Assembly: GCA_018260475.1 (NCBI GenBank)
Contig: JAGLBA010000005.1
Coordinates: 84,636 to 148,635 of the forward strand
Direction of reading: 5' to 3'
Origin: Chryseobacterium sp.
GTDB lineage: Bacteria > Bacteroidota > Bacteroidia > Flavobacteriales > Weeksellaceae
DNA length: 64,000 nt
The notes under the pieces were generated by a model. The model searched no databases and was not told the DNA's origin. It saw only the letters and a program-made list of their open reading frames with translations. Of this stretch, positions 35,547 to 45,015 are shown in pieces. The translations under genes were made by a program, and so were the position numbers. Positions within the stretch are counted from its first letter, which is position 1. Every line of letters starts with the position of its first letter.

Positions 35547-36341
35547 TTATGGCAATGGCCTTATCATATTAGACCAGCCGACGGCCTCACCGTAGGTATA
35601 GTAGCTCGTCGACATGGCGTTGAGTGAGGTTTTCGGGATCTGGATTGAAAAATTCTCGAGTAATGCAGGAAAAAACTGTGTGGAGTTTTCTGTGTGGAGG
35701 AGGACAATCTGGTGGGGAACTATACCAATATCGCTCATGGCGGACGCAACCTGAATAAAGGCGTCACCATCTATCGGCGCCGATTTGGTTGTTCTGTAAA
35801 TCTGGAAAAATATTTTTACGGCACCCTCCAGTTTTCTGAATTGGACATTCCCGTTAATGCCGCCAAAATTTTTCGAACCAATTTTATATGTTTTCCGGGC
35901 TGTAAGAAAGTTGTTGGTATTACCCGAGTAGTTTACAGGGACTGTCCAGGGCGTTATTTCGGTTAAAGGCTGTGTGCTTTCGGGGTCGAAGGTTATCAGT
36001 ACAAAATATTCAGTAGGCGTATATTTGAGTTTTTGCCATTGGTTTCCGTCAAAAAAATAAAGCCCGGAGGAGTCCACGTTTAACACCTGGCTTAGACGGC
36101 TTGACGAGGGTGCGGTGGCATAAACCACGGTACTGGTCTGCGCGGATGTATAGGTCTTTTGCCCGAGTTGATCCCCTGTAAGGGTAGGAAACATGATCCC
36201 GTCCATTGCCGTCGTGTCACTGGCGTTGGCTACAACCTGAAATGTTGCCTGCGGATTGGTGGTATTGATGCCTACACGGCCTTTCTGGGCGAATAAGGAT
36301 GCGGCACCGCAAATCGCTGCTGCAATAAATAGATTTTTCAT
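35547..36341 (-). CDS. Secreted protein with tail-fibre-like N-terminal motif
   Basis: A 264-aa protein with a Sec signal peptide (cut after 'SLFAQ') followed by 'GRVGINTTNPQATFQV', a motif common at the start of Bacteroidota surface/tail-fibre-like proteins. A Ser/Thr-rich beta domain with 'LYFFDGNQWQKL' follows, then a C-terminal domain possibly of trimeric receptor-binding type. It lies inside the conjugation operon between accessory genes. A role in mating-pair contact is conceivable but unproven. Confidence 0.55.
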   Translation of the reverse strand: MKNLFIAAAICGAASLFAQKGRVGINTTNPQATFQVVANASDTTAMDGIMFPTLTGDQLGQKTYTSAQTSTVVYATAPSSSRLSQVLNVDSSGLYFFDGNQWQKLKYTPTEYFVLITFDPESTQPLTEITPWTVPVNYSGNTNNFLTARKTYKIGSKNFGGINGNVQFRKLEGAVKIFFQIYRTTKSAPIDGDAFIQVASAMSDIGIVPHQIVLLHTENSTQFFPALLENFSIQIPKTSLNAMSTSYYTYGEAVGWSNMIRPLP

Positions 36342-36367
36342 ATTGGTGTTTATTTTAATTGTTTGAT

Positions 36368-37072
36368 TTATCTTCTGAACCCGCGGCGTTTTTCCTGTTC
36401 TTCTGCCATCTCCTTTTCCTCACGAGCGGCATTGGCGCCCTGGTAGAGGTCGGGGTCGTTCACATCAAGGCGGATGGAAGACTGCCGCTGTTTGGCGGAC
36501 TGTTGCGCTGTGGGTGCGATGCTGTTGACGGTATCAATCTCCCTGGATACGATATTCAGATTCTCCGTGATTTCTTTGGCGATTTCCGGAGAGCGGTCGA
36601 TTTTTTCCTGAAGATATTCCCGCATTTTGAGGAGTTCCTCTTTATAGCGGTTGGTTTCGTATGGATTGTTTTTCTCGAGAATTGCCTTGGTCAGGAGTTC
36701 CGTGTCTGCAAGAAGGTCGTATTCCGACAACTGTTTTAATTTTCCATCAAAGACGAACGCCTTTCTGGAGGTTTCCGCATTAGTGCCTTGAGCGGGATTC
36801 ATATCTTTTTCGTCGACATACTGAGTCGATTTGGCTGCTTTTTCTCTGATAGATTCCTGGCTTTGCTCGAGCTCGTAGATTTTCACTTCCAGTCTGGAAT
36901 TCTGGTCTGTGAGCCTGAAGGTAATCCTGTCGCGGTTATTGTCGGCAATCAGTAGTTTTCCCTGCATAAACCCGGCGATGTCTTCGGCGCTTAGTTTTTT
37001 GATAAAAGTGTTGTCCGGCTGGATAAGGCCGTATTTTTTAAGGTCGTTAGTTGGTAAGGTCTTTTTTTCCAT
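36368..37072 (-). CDS. Conserved ICE hypothetical protein (DUF4099-like N-terminus)
   Basis: A 234-aa soluble, charged protein. The N-terminus ('LPTNDLKKYGLI' and 'ITFRLTDQNSRLEVKIYE') weakly resembles the DUF4099/DUF3945 proteins of Bacteroidota ICEs. The remainder is helical, including a coiled-coil-like stretch at about 115-165 ('LKQLSEYDLLADTELL') and an acidic/basic tail. It overlaps the M23 peptidase gene by 26 bp, so it belongs to the operon. No function known. Confidence 0.55.
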   Translation of the reverse strand: MEKKTLPTNDLKKYGLIQPDNTFIKKLSAEDIAGFMQGKLLIADNNRDRITFRLTDQNSRLEVKIYELEQSQESIREKAAKSTQYVDEKDMNPAQGTNAETSRKAFVFDGKLKQLSEYDLLADTELLTKAILEKNNPYETNRYKEELLKMREYLQEKIDRSPEIAKEITENLNIVSREIDTVNSIAPTAQQSAKQRQSSIRLDVNDPDLYQGANAAREEKEMAEEQEKRRGFRR

Positions 37073-37886
37073 AATGTTGTGCTAAAAGTTGTTTTGTTAG
37101 AGTTAAATCGTTTAAGAAATTGAGTGGGTCGATGTATTTGCCAAATTCCTTCACCGAAAAATGGAGATGCGGCCCGGTTGAGTTCCCGGTATTGCCGCTT
37201 TTGGCGATAATAAATCCTGCGCCGACTTTCTCGCCCACCCTGTAATAGGCTTCAGACAAGTGCAGGTAGGCGGTTTCAAACCGGTTATGGTGCAGGATTT
37301 TAAGGTAGTTTCCTCCGCCCTTTCCATCCCATCCCGCTTCGGTTACGACGCCGTCCATTACGGCGTACACATTTTCATAGGAAGCCCTGATATCAATCCC
37401 GTTATGGGCTTTCACGGTTCCGAAAATCGGATGTCTGCGGATGCCGAACCCCGAAGTAACAGCGAAAGCATTTTTCAACGGCATGCTTAACCTGCTTCCG
37501 CCCGGCAGTGATTTTGGCAGTGATGAGGGCTTTTCACCTGCGTTCAGCAATGCGGATCTGTATTGTTTAAAAATTGAGATGACGGAATCCTCAATTCGTT
37601 TGGCATCTATTTTAAAAGGAGTAGTTTCAGCTTTCGGCTTCTGATAGAGGACGGATTTCAGAGAGTCAATTTCCTGTTTGAGTTGCTTCTTTGTCGGGGA
37701 GCGTAATTTGAAAAACTGAATCCTTTGTTTCTCGGAAACCTTGTCTTCTTTGGGCTTTGCAGGTGGACTTTTCGTCGTTGTTGTACGATCAGGTTTTGAA
37801 AAAGTCAGCGTGGTAAACTGGGCATTTGCCGCAATACCTGTCAAGAATATGAGAGCCGCAAAAATGGTTTTGATATATTTCGTCAT
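37047..37886 (-). CDS. M23-family peptidoglycan endopeptidase
   Basis: A 279-aa exported protein with a signal peptide (about 1-22), a basic linker with a coiled coil (about 60-85) and a LytM/M23 domain (about 140-258). Zinc ligands are visible: His161 and Asp165 in 'HNGID', and His240-x-His242 in 'HLHF'. M23 enzymes cut peptide crosslinks in peptidoglycan. In conjugation operons they probably open the wall for the transfer apparatus. It overlaps the coupling ATPase gene by 4 bp. Confidence 0.9.
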   Translation of the reverse strand: MTKYIKTIFAALIFLTGIAANAQFTTLTFSKPDRTTTTKSPPAKPKEDKVSEKQRIQFFKLRSPTKKQLKQEIDSLKSVLYQKPKAETTPFKIDAKRIEDSVISIFKQYRSALLNAGEKPSSLPKSLPGGSRLSMPLKNAFAVTSGFGIRRHPIFGTVKAHNGIDIRASYENVYAVMDGVVTEAGWDGKGGGNYLKILHHNRFETAYLHLSEAYYRVGEKVGAGFIIAKSGNTGNSTGPHLHFSVKEFGKYIDPLNFLNDLTLTKQLLAQHYGKKDLTN

Positions 37887-39868
37887 GGTCTTAATTCTTT
37901 AATAATCAGTTCTACTTCTTTATTGATGCGGCGGAAATTCGTCATGAGGACTTCCTCTTTCCTGTCGACGCCCTTTCTGTCCTTGAAATTGTAGTACAGC
38001 GGCATTTTTGCATAGTTTTGCTCCTCGTATTTTATTTTCTTCATGTCGAGGTTTATTTTCCCGCTGATTGCAGAGGACTGGTATTCACCGGAACCGCCGT
38101 CCTCATTTTGCGCCACCATTCCGACCATTTCCCCGGTCCGCAGCGCGGCAATCTTTCCGGCCGGAATCATATTGTCCATTTTCTCGTTGATGCTCGTCGT
38201 GGTGCCCTGCTGGGAAATACTCTGGGAGTAACTTTTCTGCTTGATTTTCCCGAAGAGCTTCTCCAGCCATTCCAGCGTATTCTTGTCCCTTGCGGATCCT
38301 GAAATAATGTTCCCCACAATGGCAGAAATGGTATCGGCTACTTCCTTTTTATAAAACTGGCGGAGTTGTGGGATTTCCTGCAGTCCCAGCAGGACGGCGA
38401 TTTTGTTACTCCTTGCCGTTGCCACCACATTGTCGATCTTATGGATGTAGATGGTGGGAAACTCGTCCGCTATGATGCCTCCCGGAAGATTCCCTTTGTC
38501 GTTTATGAGCCTTAATGTGCGGTTCAGGACTGAGGAATAAAGTGCGGAGTTGATGTCCTGTGTTCCGGGGTTGGAAGCCAGAATCATAATCGAGGGATTT
38601 TCCCTGTCCGTTATTTTAAGTTCCACCTCGTCTCCAGAAAATACCCAGAAACTTTCCTTTGTCGCAAGCCTTGAAAGGAAAATTTTCAAAGTTCCGACCT
38701 GTCCTTCAAGCTGGTCAAAAGCCTTGTTGTCGTAAGCTGTTTTAAACGGCGACAGCAGCGAGTAAAGTTCCTCGTGGGTAAATAGCGTTTCAAAAATTTC
38801 CTCGTAGCTCTTATTCATAAAAGCCAGCAGGTGAGGCAGCGTGGAAAATTTTCCGTCCTCGTAGGTGGCAAAAAAATAAATGCAGGAAGACAGGAAGTTA
38901 ATCGCGGACTGTGTAAAAAACTGTTCGGAACCGCCGCCGGCACTGGCGCCCCCTTTCTGTAGAGCCGACACCATGGCTTCCGACATTTCCTGAGCTTCCG
39001 CCAGAGTCCTGATGTATTCTTTTTTGAATGGGTTGACGCGTTTTGAGCCTTCCACGTCGTTTAAGTTGATGATATTGAACCGATGCCGGTAGGAATCATC
39101 CAATGATTTTTTTAAAAGATGGTGGTAGTAGGCAATCTGCGCCAGGTCCGGGAATTTAAAATCGTAGATGCAGAGCGAGAAACCCTTGGCGGTCATTTGC
39201 CTGATGGCGGGATTGATAACGCCGAAAGACTTACCCGAACCCGGAGTACCGATGACCATCGTTCCTCGGAAAGGGTTCAGATTAATCCAGCCCTTGTGGG
39301 TTTTCTTTTGGTAGCGGAACAGGTAGGGGATATTAACCGAGGTCTCATTTTCATCAAGTTCCGTATTCTGCGCAAAACTTTCCTCCTCCACATTCCAACG
39401 GTCTTTCCCCATTTTCTGCTGCATATATTTAGAGATGCTGTCTGCGCCCATCTGCGCAACCACGGCTCCGAAAAGGGAGAGCAGTGCATACCCGATTTGT
39501 ACGGCGTTGACATTCGGCAAAAGATCAGGAATAGTCTTGTCGCTCATGAAAGGTACGAGGGCCAGCGCGCCGAACATCATCCCGACACCGGAAATAATGG
39601 GAAGGATTATGGCTTTTACAATGTTTAAATCCTGTTTCTTCTGCGCTTTGGTTCCCGCTGCCACCACGGCAATCAAGACCAGTGTGGAAAGTTTGGCATT
39701 AATGGGAGGAAAAAAAATTCCCATTTTAGAGAAACCTTCCAAAAGTTTTGAAAGCACCGGAATATTGGCATGGAGGAAAAACAGCGTGATGCAGTCCATG
39801 GCCACTACGGCATAGACCATCTTTTGGAAAAATCCGTATATCCTAATCTGGTGTTGCTGTTCTTGCAT
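37883..39868 (-). CDS. mobC: Type IV coupling ATPase (MobC/TraG-VirD4 type)
   Basis: A 661-aa inner-membrane ATPase that brings the relaxase-DNA complex to the secretion channel. The N-terminus has several transmembrane segments (about 13-32, 57-75, 85-105, 122-142). Walker A 'GTPGSGKS' is at 207-214, Walker B is in 'GGIIADEFPTIYI', and a TraG/VirD4 motif is in 'SEQFFTQSAINFLSSCIYF'. Length matches CTnDOT-type MobC coupling proteins. It overlaps the M23 gene and follows TraN, near the distal part of the tra operon. Confidence 0.88.
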   Translation of the reverse strand: MQEQQHQIRIYGFFQKMVYAVVAMDCITLFFLHANIPVLSKLLEGFSKMGIFFPPINAKLSTLVLIAVVAAGTKAQKKQDLNIVKAIILPIISGVGMMFGALALVPFMSDKTIPDLLPNVNAVQIGYALLSLFGAVVAQMGADSISKYMQQKMGKDRWNVEEESFAQNTELDENETSVNIPYLFRYQKKTHKGWINLNPFRGTMVIGTPGSGKSFGVINPAIRQMTAKGFSLCIYDFKFPDLAQIAYYHHLLKKSLDDSYRHRFNIINLNDVEGSKRVNPFKKEYIRTLAEAQEMSEAMVSALQKGGASAGGGSEQFFTQSAINFLSSCIYFFATYEDGKFSTLPHLLAFMNKSYEEIFETLFTHEELYSLLSPFKTAYDNKAFDQLEGQVGTLKIFLSRLATKESFWVFSGDEVELKITDRENPSIMILASNPGTQDINSALYSSVLNRTLRLINDKGNLPGGIIADEFPTIYIHKIDNVVATARSNKIAVLLGLQEIPQLRQFYKKEVADTISAIVGNIISGSARDKNTLEWLEKLFGKIKQKSYSQSISQQGTTTSINEKMDNMIPAGKIAALRTGEMVGMVAQNEDGGSGEYQSSAISGKINLDMKKIKYEEQNYAKMPLYYNFKDRKGVDRKEEVLMTNFRRINKEVELIIKELRP

Positions 39869-39905
39869 TGTTGGTTATATTAATAGTGATTTTGGCTGGG
39901 AAATT

Positions 39906-40775
39906 TTAGAAAGTATCCGCGTTCAGGATGTCGGAATATTTAATGCCCATTTCAATCGTTCTTCCCGACAGTTGTTCCTCGATAAACCTTATTTTCAGCA
40001 CCTTGCTGTTCGGGTATGTAAATTTTTTAAAGACGAATATGTTCCGGTAATTTTTCCTGAACCCCTTCTGGTTCTGAAAAGCGTAAACAGGTTTCATATC
40101 AATACTCTGGTTATTGGTCGCCTTGTAGATTTTCTTGTCTTCGAGGGAGAATTTAATGTCGTCGATATTATAGCCAAGGTTGGTTTTGTTGTCAATAGAG
40201 ATGTCCAGAAAAATGTAGTCGTCCACTACATAGACATTGTTCAGGTGGAAGCCGAGTTTTAAATCATTGACAGAACGCAATGGTTTTTTAAAAGGTTTTT
40301 CGATAATATTTTTTGAAAAGCGGTAGAGTTCCGTTGTGGAAAAGCCCTGTTTTGAAAATTCGAGCGGCTGCATATCCTCCGGCTGAATCTGCAGATTGGT
40401 CTGTATATTATACTGCGGACCAACGCGGAAAAGAACACGATACTGCACCATAAACGATTGTCCTACCACGGTGATGACGCCTATGTCTTCCCGGGACTTA
40501 ATTAGCTTCGAGTTGAAAGATTTGGACGACAGCGAATCTTTTGGTGCCGGGTTGATCTTAATTCTCGCAATATTTTCGGCAGGGAGGTCGCCTACCAGGA
40601 AATCTGAGGACAGGTCGACGAATTGTATAGGTTCGGGTGAGAGGATGTGCAGGTTGACGCCTTCAGCCATGTCAATTTGAGGCAGGCGCGAGATGCGGGT
40701 TTCGGGTTCGGAAGTCTGGGCCGCTGCAAAAAATGAAATCAGGAGCAGTAGCATTGCGGAAAATTTTGTCTTCAT
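39906..40775 (-). CDS. traN: Conjugative transposon protein TraN
   Basis: A 289-aa exported protein with a signal peptide ('LLLLISFFAAAQ'). The beta-rich TraN domain includes 'DLKLGFHLNNVYVVDDYIFL' and 'FTYPNSKVLKIRFIEEQLSGRTI'. It is thought to be an envelope component of the mating channel, comparable in position to VirB9. I start at Met13 of the longest frame: that ATG is 7 bp after the TraM stop and begins a proper signal sequence. Confidence 0.85.
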   Translation of the reverse strand: MKTKFSAMLLLLISFFAAAQTSEPETRISRLPQIDMAEGVNLHILSPEPIQFVDLSSDFLVGDLPAENIARIKINPAPKDSLSSKSFNSKLIKSREDIGVITVVGQSFMVQYRVLFRVGPQYNIQTNLQIQPEDMQPLEFSKQGFSTTELYRFSKNIIEKPFKKPLRSVNDLKLGFHLNNVYVVDDYIFLDISIDNKTNLGYNIDDIKFSLEDKKIYKATNNQSIDMKPVYAFQNQKGFRKNYRNIFVFKKFTYPNSKVLKIRFIEEQLSGRTIEMGIKYSDILNADTF

Positions 40776-40782
40776 AGGAAAA

Positions 40783-41976
40783 TCAGTTATTGTTTTTAAG
40801 GTCTTTTTCATTGATGAGATAGATATAGGAGTTATACTTCAGTTTGGCTTTGTTGGTGCGGATCAGGTTTGCGGCGGTTTGGGAGGCGGAACGGAAGGCG
40901 TTGGATAAAAGGCTGGTGTAAAATCCCTTTCCGCCTGCATCCATATTGGTTCCCTGCACGGAATTGCTTCCAAGTTCGCGGAGCATCTCCCTGAAGGCAG
41001 AATTTGGTACATACAAACCCTGCATACCGTCGGAATCGTAAACCGACAGGTTCACAGGCAGGATCTCGCCGTTTTTCATGACGGAAACCACACTGAGGTT
41101 CACGCGCTGGAGTGTAAAACCGGACACCTGGCCATAAAGGACAGTTCCTTTACCGAGTTTCTGCTTTCCTATAAAGACATCTTCAAGCAGCCTGAACCGG
41201 ATTCGGCTTCCGAGGCAGCCTGTAAGGTTTTCGTCGATGACGGCTTTTACAAAGCTGGTTTCCTTGTCCCGGAATATGGAGTTGAAACCGTTATGGATAT
41301 TAGATTTGGCCACATAGTAGGTCGAGTTCAGAAAAGCATCCATCTTCTGCTTGTTCCTCTTCAAAAGTTCCTGTGCCTTCATTTCCTCCTGGTATTCCGG
41401 ATTTCTGGTTTTTTCGAGAGAATCCATCACCAGCATCTGCTCGCGCATCATCTTCACGGGGTCGACACCAGGTTCGGTTGCATTTGTCTGAGCGACATCC
41501 TTATTTTGAGCGGCAGGCGACGTGCCGGAAGCCTCCTGGTTGAGCATCCGTATAATATCTTTTGAGCGTTCAAAGTCTTTCTGTTCTGCGCGGTCCGGGT
41601 GGTAATAGGATGCCTGTCCTGCGGGGGCATTCGCCGTCTGGAGTTTTCTTACCTCGTTCAGGGAATCGATATATCGCTTCTGGCGGTATTCCAGATTATC
41701 GGTATAGTTCTGAAGGCTGTCGTTTTCCTGCTGGAGGCCGTCAAGCATCGTTCTGCCGTCGCCTTTGGAGAATAATTTATCGTAGGCTTCATTTTTAGAC
41801 AGAATGGAATCCTGGCTTTCACCCAGCGAGACCGACAGTTCTTTGCGAACCTCCTTCTTCTCACCGCTTCCGCCCATCAGCTTGCTGCCCTGAAATCCCA
41901 GAAAGAGGATGAAAGGCAGCGCGATCAGCGGCAGGATATATTTTTGCTGTCTGAGGTCAATCTTCTTAAAGTCCAT
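40783..41976 (-). CDS. traM: Conjugative transposon protein TraM
   Basis: A 397-aa protein with one N-terminal transmembrane helix ('YILPLIALPFILFLGF'), a long coiled-coil/low-complexity periplasmic region (about 45-200) and a C-terminal domain (about 230-390, 'NGFNSIFRDKETSFVKAVIDEN', 'LGKGTVLYGQVSGFTLQRV'). This is the VirB10-like architecture of TraM. It spans the periplasm in the T4SS core. It overlaps TraL by 11 bp. Confidence 0.88.
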   Translation of the reverse strand: MDFKKIDLRQQKYILPLIALPFILFLGFQGSKLMGGSGEKKEVRKELSVSLGESQDSILSKNEAYDKLFSKGDGRTMLDGLQQENDSLQNYTDNLEYRQKRYIDSLNEVRKLQTANAPAGQASYYHPDRAEQKDFERSKDIIRMLNQEASGTSPAAQNKDVAQTNATEPGVDPVKMMREQMLVMDSLEKTRNPEYQEEMKAQELLKRNKQKMDAFLNSTYYVAKSNIHNGFNSIFRDKETSFVKAVIDENLTGCLGSRIRFRLLEDVFIGKQKLGKGTVLYGQVSGFTLQRVNLSVVSVMKNGEILPVNLSVYDSDGMQGLYVPNSAFREMLRELGSNSVQGTNMDAGGKGFYTSLLSNAFRSASQTAANLIRTNKAKLKYNSYIYLINEKDLKNNN

Positions 41977-42319
41977 TTTTTAATTTTTGATATTGTTGGT
42001 AGAGGTATTCTATACGGATACTGTCGGATTTCGTCAATGTCTCTTCACGGCTTTTCTGCTGATAAGCGGCGAGTTCCGAGACCACTTTTTCCATTTCCTT
42101 TTCGTTGTGTTCGAGTTTTGATTTCACCTTTTCACTTTTCGAATAAAACACCGGGATGCTTTCGCCGAGGCTCACTTTTGGCGGAAAAAAGCAGTACTGG
42201 AGTATTGAGAAGATCAGGGAGAGAATCATCACGGCTACCGCGCCGGCGAACACTTTTTTAGGTTTCGCGAAAACTTTTGTCTTCAGGTTTTCTGCCTTGT
42301 TAAGTAAAAGGTCTTTCAT
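41966..42319 (-). CDS. traL: TraL-like small membrane protein
   Basis: A 117-aa protein with one transmembrane helix (about 23-43, 'VFAGAVAVMILSLIFSILQY') and a helical, charged C-terminal half (about 65-115). Its position between TraK and TraM with overlaps on both sides is that of TraL in CTnDOT-type operons. The sequence itself is short and poorly diagnostic, so the name rests on synteny. Confidence 0.7.
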   Translation of the reverse strand: MKDLLLNKAENLKTKVFAKPKKVFAGAVAVMILSLIFSILQYCFFPPKVSLGESIPVFYSKSEKVKSKLEHNEKEMEKVVSELAAYQQKSREETLTKSDSIRIEYLYQQYQKLKNGL

Positions 42320-42933
42320 CAGTAGGAAAATTTAGGCTGGTTGGAAATTTCGGAGTTGTCAAGGATACGCCAGTCCTTCAGCAATACGCCGTGTGGATTG
42401 TTTGGGGTGCGGGTGATGTCCTCGAAATGTCCCTCGGTAATCAGTTTGCGCACGATAAGGGCGGTTTTCCTGTTGATCATCTGCCTGCCGTAGAACATAA
42501 ACCTGCGTTTTTCGGCATCCACCTTTACGGAGTCGGTTTTTACCGTGACCATCGCGTTAGACGAAATCAACTGGTTGTAGAAGCCTTTTTCCCGAAGGTT
42601 GGTGTACTCCTTTTTTCCCGTGTCGTCTATGAGGTAGAGCGCCTTTCCGATATTGTCCTTGATGTATTCGTCGTCCGGGGCGAGGGTAAAAAACAACCTG
42701 TGGAAAAGTTCGACCTGTGACCGGTATTCCACGGGGCGGTTCAGCAGTTCATCCGTCTGTTTTACCAGTACCGGAACACCGTTATCCAGCACATAAAGCG
42801 ACTTTCTGGACTCCTTTATAAGCTGGTAGGCGAACCCGAACCCTGCCAAAACCATCAGCAGAGCGACTGCAAGCGAGGCCAGGGAAACCGTTTTATTGAT
42901 TTTGATTTTTTGTTCAATGTTTTTGATAAGCAT
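42319..42933 (-). CDS. traK: Conjugative transposon protein TraK
   Basis: A 204-aa protein with an N-terminal transmembrane helix ('VSLASLAVALLMVLAGFGFAY') and a soluble VirB8-like domain. Family-typical segments are 'VEYRSQVELFHRLFFTLAPDDEYI', 'YNQLISSNAMVTVKTDSV' and the C-terminal 'NPHGVLLKDWRILDN'. It assembles with TraJ and TraM in the inner-membrane part of the channel. One-base overlap with TraL. Confidence 0.9.
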   Translation of the reverse strand: MLIKNIEQKIKINKTVSLASLAVALLMVLAGFGFAYQLIKESRKSLYVLDNGVPVLVKQTDELLNRPVEYRSQVELFHRLFFTLAPDDEYIKDNIGKALYLIDDTGKKEYTNLREKGFYNQLISSNAMVTVKTDSVKVDAEKRRFMFYGRQMINRKTALIVRKLITEGHFEDITRTPNNPHGVLLKDWRILDNSEISNQPKFSY

Positions 42934-42950
42934 AACTTTAATTTTTTAGT

Positions 42951-44177
42951 TTATCTCAGGGCTTTAATAGATTTTCCCATTTCACCTGCGGATTTTGCCG
43001 CATTCATCGCGATACTTTTTCCTCCCGTCGCAATGGCTGCGCCCGCAGCTTTTCCGGTCGACATAACTTTCCCGGCGGCACTCTTGCCTTTGGTCATGAT
43101 TCCGGCACCGCCAGCTGAGACGATTGAATCTGCAATAGTGGGCGTCATGAGTACGCCGATGCCGGTGACGATGTAGGCCACGCAGGGAAACAGGACGGTG
43201 TGGATCATCCCGTTGTTGGAAATATAGGCGGCAAGCATATTCAGGTCGGTCACCGTACCGTTGTTCAGAAGCAGGTCATATCTTTCGATTTCCAGCTGGT
43301 AGCCGGAGATAATCAGCTGCTGCCCGATATTGATAATCGTGTAGGAAACAAAGGTGTAAAGGTTGATATTGATGAATTTTGTCACCCAGTTCTGAAACGA
43401 GTGGTCGAATCCCGGAATAAGGGACAGACCGACGGCGACAGGTCCAAGAACAATAAGCACATAGCTCCAGATTTTCTGAATGAAGAAGATGAAGTAGGTA
43501 CAGACCCTCAGGATGGTGAGGGAAACGGCCTCCAGCACTTCGGCTATGAGTTTCTGCATTCGGAAATCCATCCGTATCATCCATTCCTGCACCGGCTGGA
43601 AGAGTTGGCTCATGCCTTCGACAATACGGTCGCCAAACCCTTTATCCTCGTTGATTTCCAGTTCTTTCTGTTTGGCTTCTTCCTCGGCTTTTTGCTTGAT
43701 AAGAAATTCGAGGAGCTGGGTTTGTTTTTCAAATCTTTTGACTCGGATATCGTTGGCCTGCCTTTCAATCGAAAGAAAGATATCCTTGGACGGAGATGCG
43801 AGCTTTTGTAACGGATACTGGATCATCTGGTAAAAACTTACCCAGTGCAGCAGTATCATCCCGATAATAATGGGCTTAATCATCGGTGTCACTTCCCATG
43901 GTCTCGCACCTTCCTGCATCTGGAATCCGAGATATCCGAGATACATCAGGGCCCCGATGCCTCCGATGGTTCTTCCAAGCATACTTGCTGCGATCGCATT
44001 GCTCTGGATATCGGTGTCGAGCTGCGTGAAGACCTCCATATACCAGCGCTCGAAGGCGCCGTCGCCTTTGAGGAACTGCAGAAGGCTGTTGACACTTGTG
44101 CCGGTCTGTGCCCAGCCGAGTACCGGCAGTAAAACCGCGGTAAGGCAGAGTGCAAATAATAAAATTCGGTTCTTCAT
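42951..44177 (-). CDS. traJ: Conjugative transposon protein TraJ (multi-spanning)
   Basis: A 408-aa polytopic protein resembling VirB6. It has a signal-like first helix, then hydrophobic segments at about 65-85, 92-115, 215-260, 265-300 and 325-345, with the family-typical 'MKPIIIGMILLHWVSFYQMI' and 'VLGPVAVGLSLIPGFDHSFQNWVTKFI'. A Gly/Ala-rich tail (about 350-400) follows. It forms the inner-membrane pore. It lies 17 bp before TraK in the operon. Confidence 0.9.
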   Translation of the reverse strand: MKNRILLFALCLTAVLLPVLGWAQTGTSVNSLLQFLKGDGAFERWYMEVFTQLDTDIQSNAIAASMLGRTIGGIGALMYLGYLGFQMQEGARPWEVTPMIKPIIIGMILLHWVSFYQMIQYPLQKLASPSKDIFLSIERQANDIRVKRFEKQTQLLEFLIKQKAEEEAKQKELEINEDKGFGDRIVEGMSQLFQPVQEWMIRMDFRMQKLIAEVLEAVSLTILRVCTYFIFFIQKIWSYVLIVLGPVAVGLSLIPGFDHSFQNWVTKFININLYTFVSYTIINIGQQLIISGYQLEIERYDLLLNNGTVTDLNMLAAYISNNGMIHTVLFPCVAYIVTGIGVLMTPTIADSIVSAGGAGIMTKGKSAAGKVMSTGKAAGAAIATGGKSIAMNAAKSAGEMGKSIKALR

Positions 44178-44179
44178 AT

Positions 44180-45013
44180 TTAAAATTGGTGTTTGTAATG
44201 GTTCATGACCTCTTCGGCAATTTCCCTGTCGGTCTTAAAGTTCTTCCCGCTGAAAAGGCTGGCGGTATTCTTCAGTTTTTGCAGGAGTTTAAAATAATCG
44301 AGATAGAGTCCGCCTTTAATCTCGTAGCTTCGGATTTCTGAACTCAGCTTCCTCCATCCAATAAGTGTCTCGTGATACATTAAAAATCGCTTTCCGCGGG
44401 GCATATCCACCGTTCTGGAGATTTTATATTTGTCCTTTAGCAAATCCAGCCTTTCCTTCAGAATGGCGATGCCTCCAGTTGCCAAAAGTGTGTTGTAGGT
44501 TTCTTCCTTTTCGAATCCCCATTCCTGCGCGTTGCCCGGCTCGTCGGGAAATTCGTGCAAAGGTTTTAGCATCCGTTTGTAGTATAGCAGCCATAACGGG
44601 TCTGCGCTCACGGTAGCCGATGTCCAGTGTGCAAAATCCTGCACGCCGCGCTTGTGGATGGTATCGGCATCTTTTTTAATTTTCTCGGCTTCCTGTTTTT
44701 GAAGTTGCACCATGGCGTAGCGCTGGGTTTCCTGCCCGTTGGCTTTCAGCGGGCGAATATCCTCACCGTTTTTATAGTCGCGGTTTCTCTGGGGCGCCCA
44801 CATCCCCCAGACGGTGGCATAGGCGAAGTTGGTCTGTATGCCCAGAAAGTATTTTGGATAAGGCCGCCAGTCGCCCCAGCGCTGGAACACCATTCTTTTT
44901 TCCTGCGCCACGATGGAGGGGTCGTAAAGCCTTTTGTAGGTAAACTGACCAAAAGTGTGAATAGAAAAAAGGACTGATGCCGAAAGGCAGAATCTCAGGG
45001 TTGTCATTTTCAT
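44180..45013 (-). CDS. Exported ICE hypothetical in the TraI/VirB5-like group
   Basis: A 277-aa protein with a signal peptide (cleavage near 'TFGQF') and a charged helical body. The C-terminus ends 'EEVMNHYKHQF', echoing the 'xxYKxxF' ends of two of the three neighbouring proteins (45016-47030). Its middle ('WTSATVSADPLWLLYYKRMLKPL') is unlike the other three, so it is a distant paralogue at best. Position next to TraJ suggests a periplasmic pilus or channel part. Confidence 0.6.
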   Translation of the reverse strand: MKMTTLRFCLSASVLFSIHTFGQFTYKRLYDPSIVAQEKRMVFQRWGDWRPYPKYFLGIQTNFAYATVWGMWAPQRNRDYKNGEDIRPLKANGQETQRYAMVQLQKQEAEKIKKDADTIHKRGVQDFAHWTSATVSADPLWLLYYKRMLKPLHEFPDEPGNAQEWGFEKEETYNTLLATGGIAILKERLDLLKDKYKISRTVDMPRGKRFLMYHETLIGWRKLSSEIRSYEIKGGLYLDYFKLLQKLKNTASLFSGKNFKTDREIAEEVMNHYKHQF

Positions 45014-45015
45014 AA

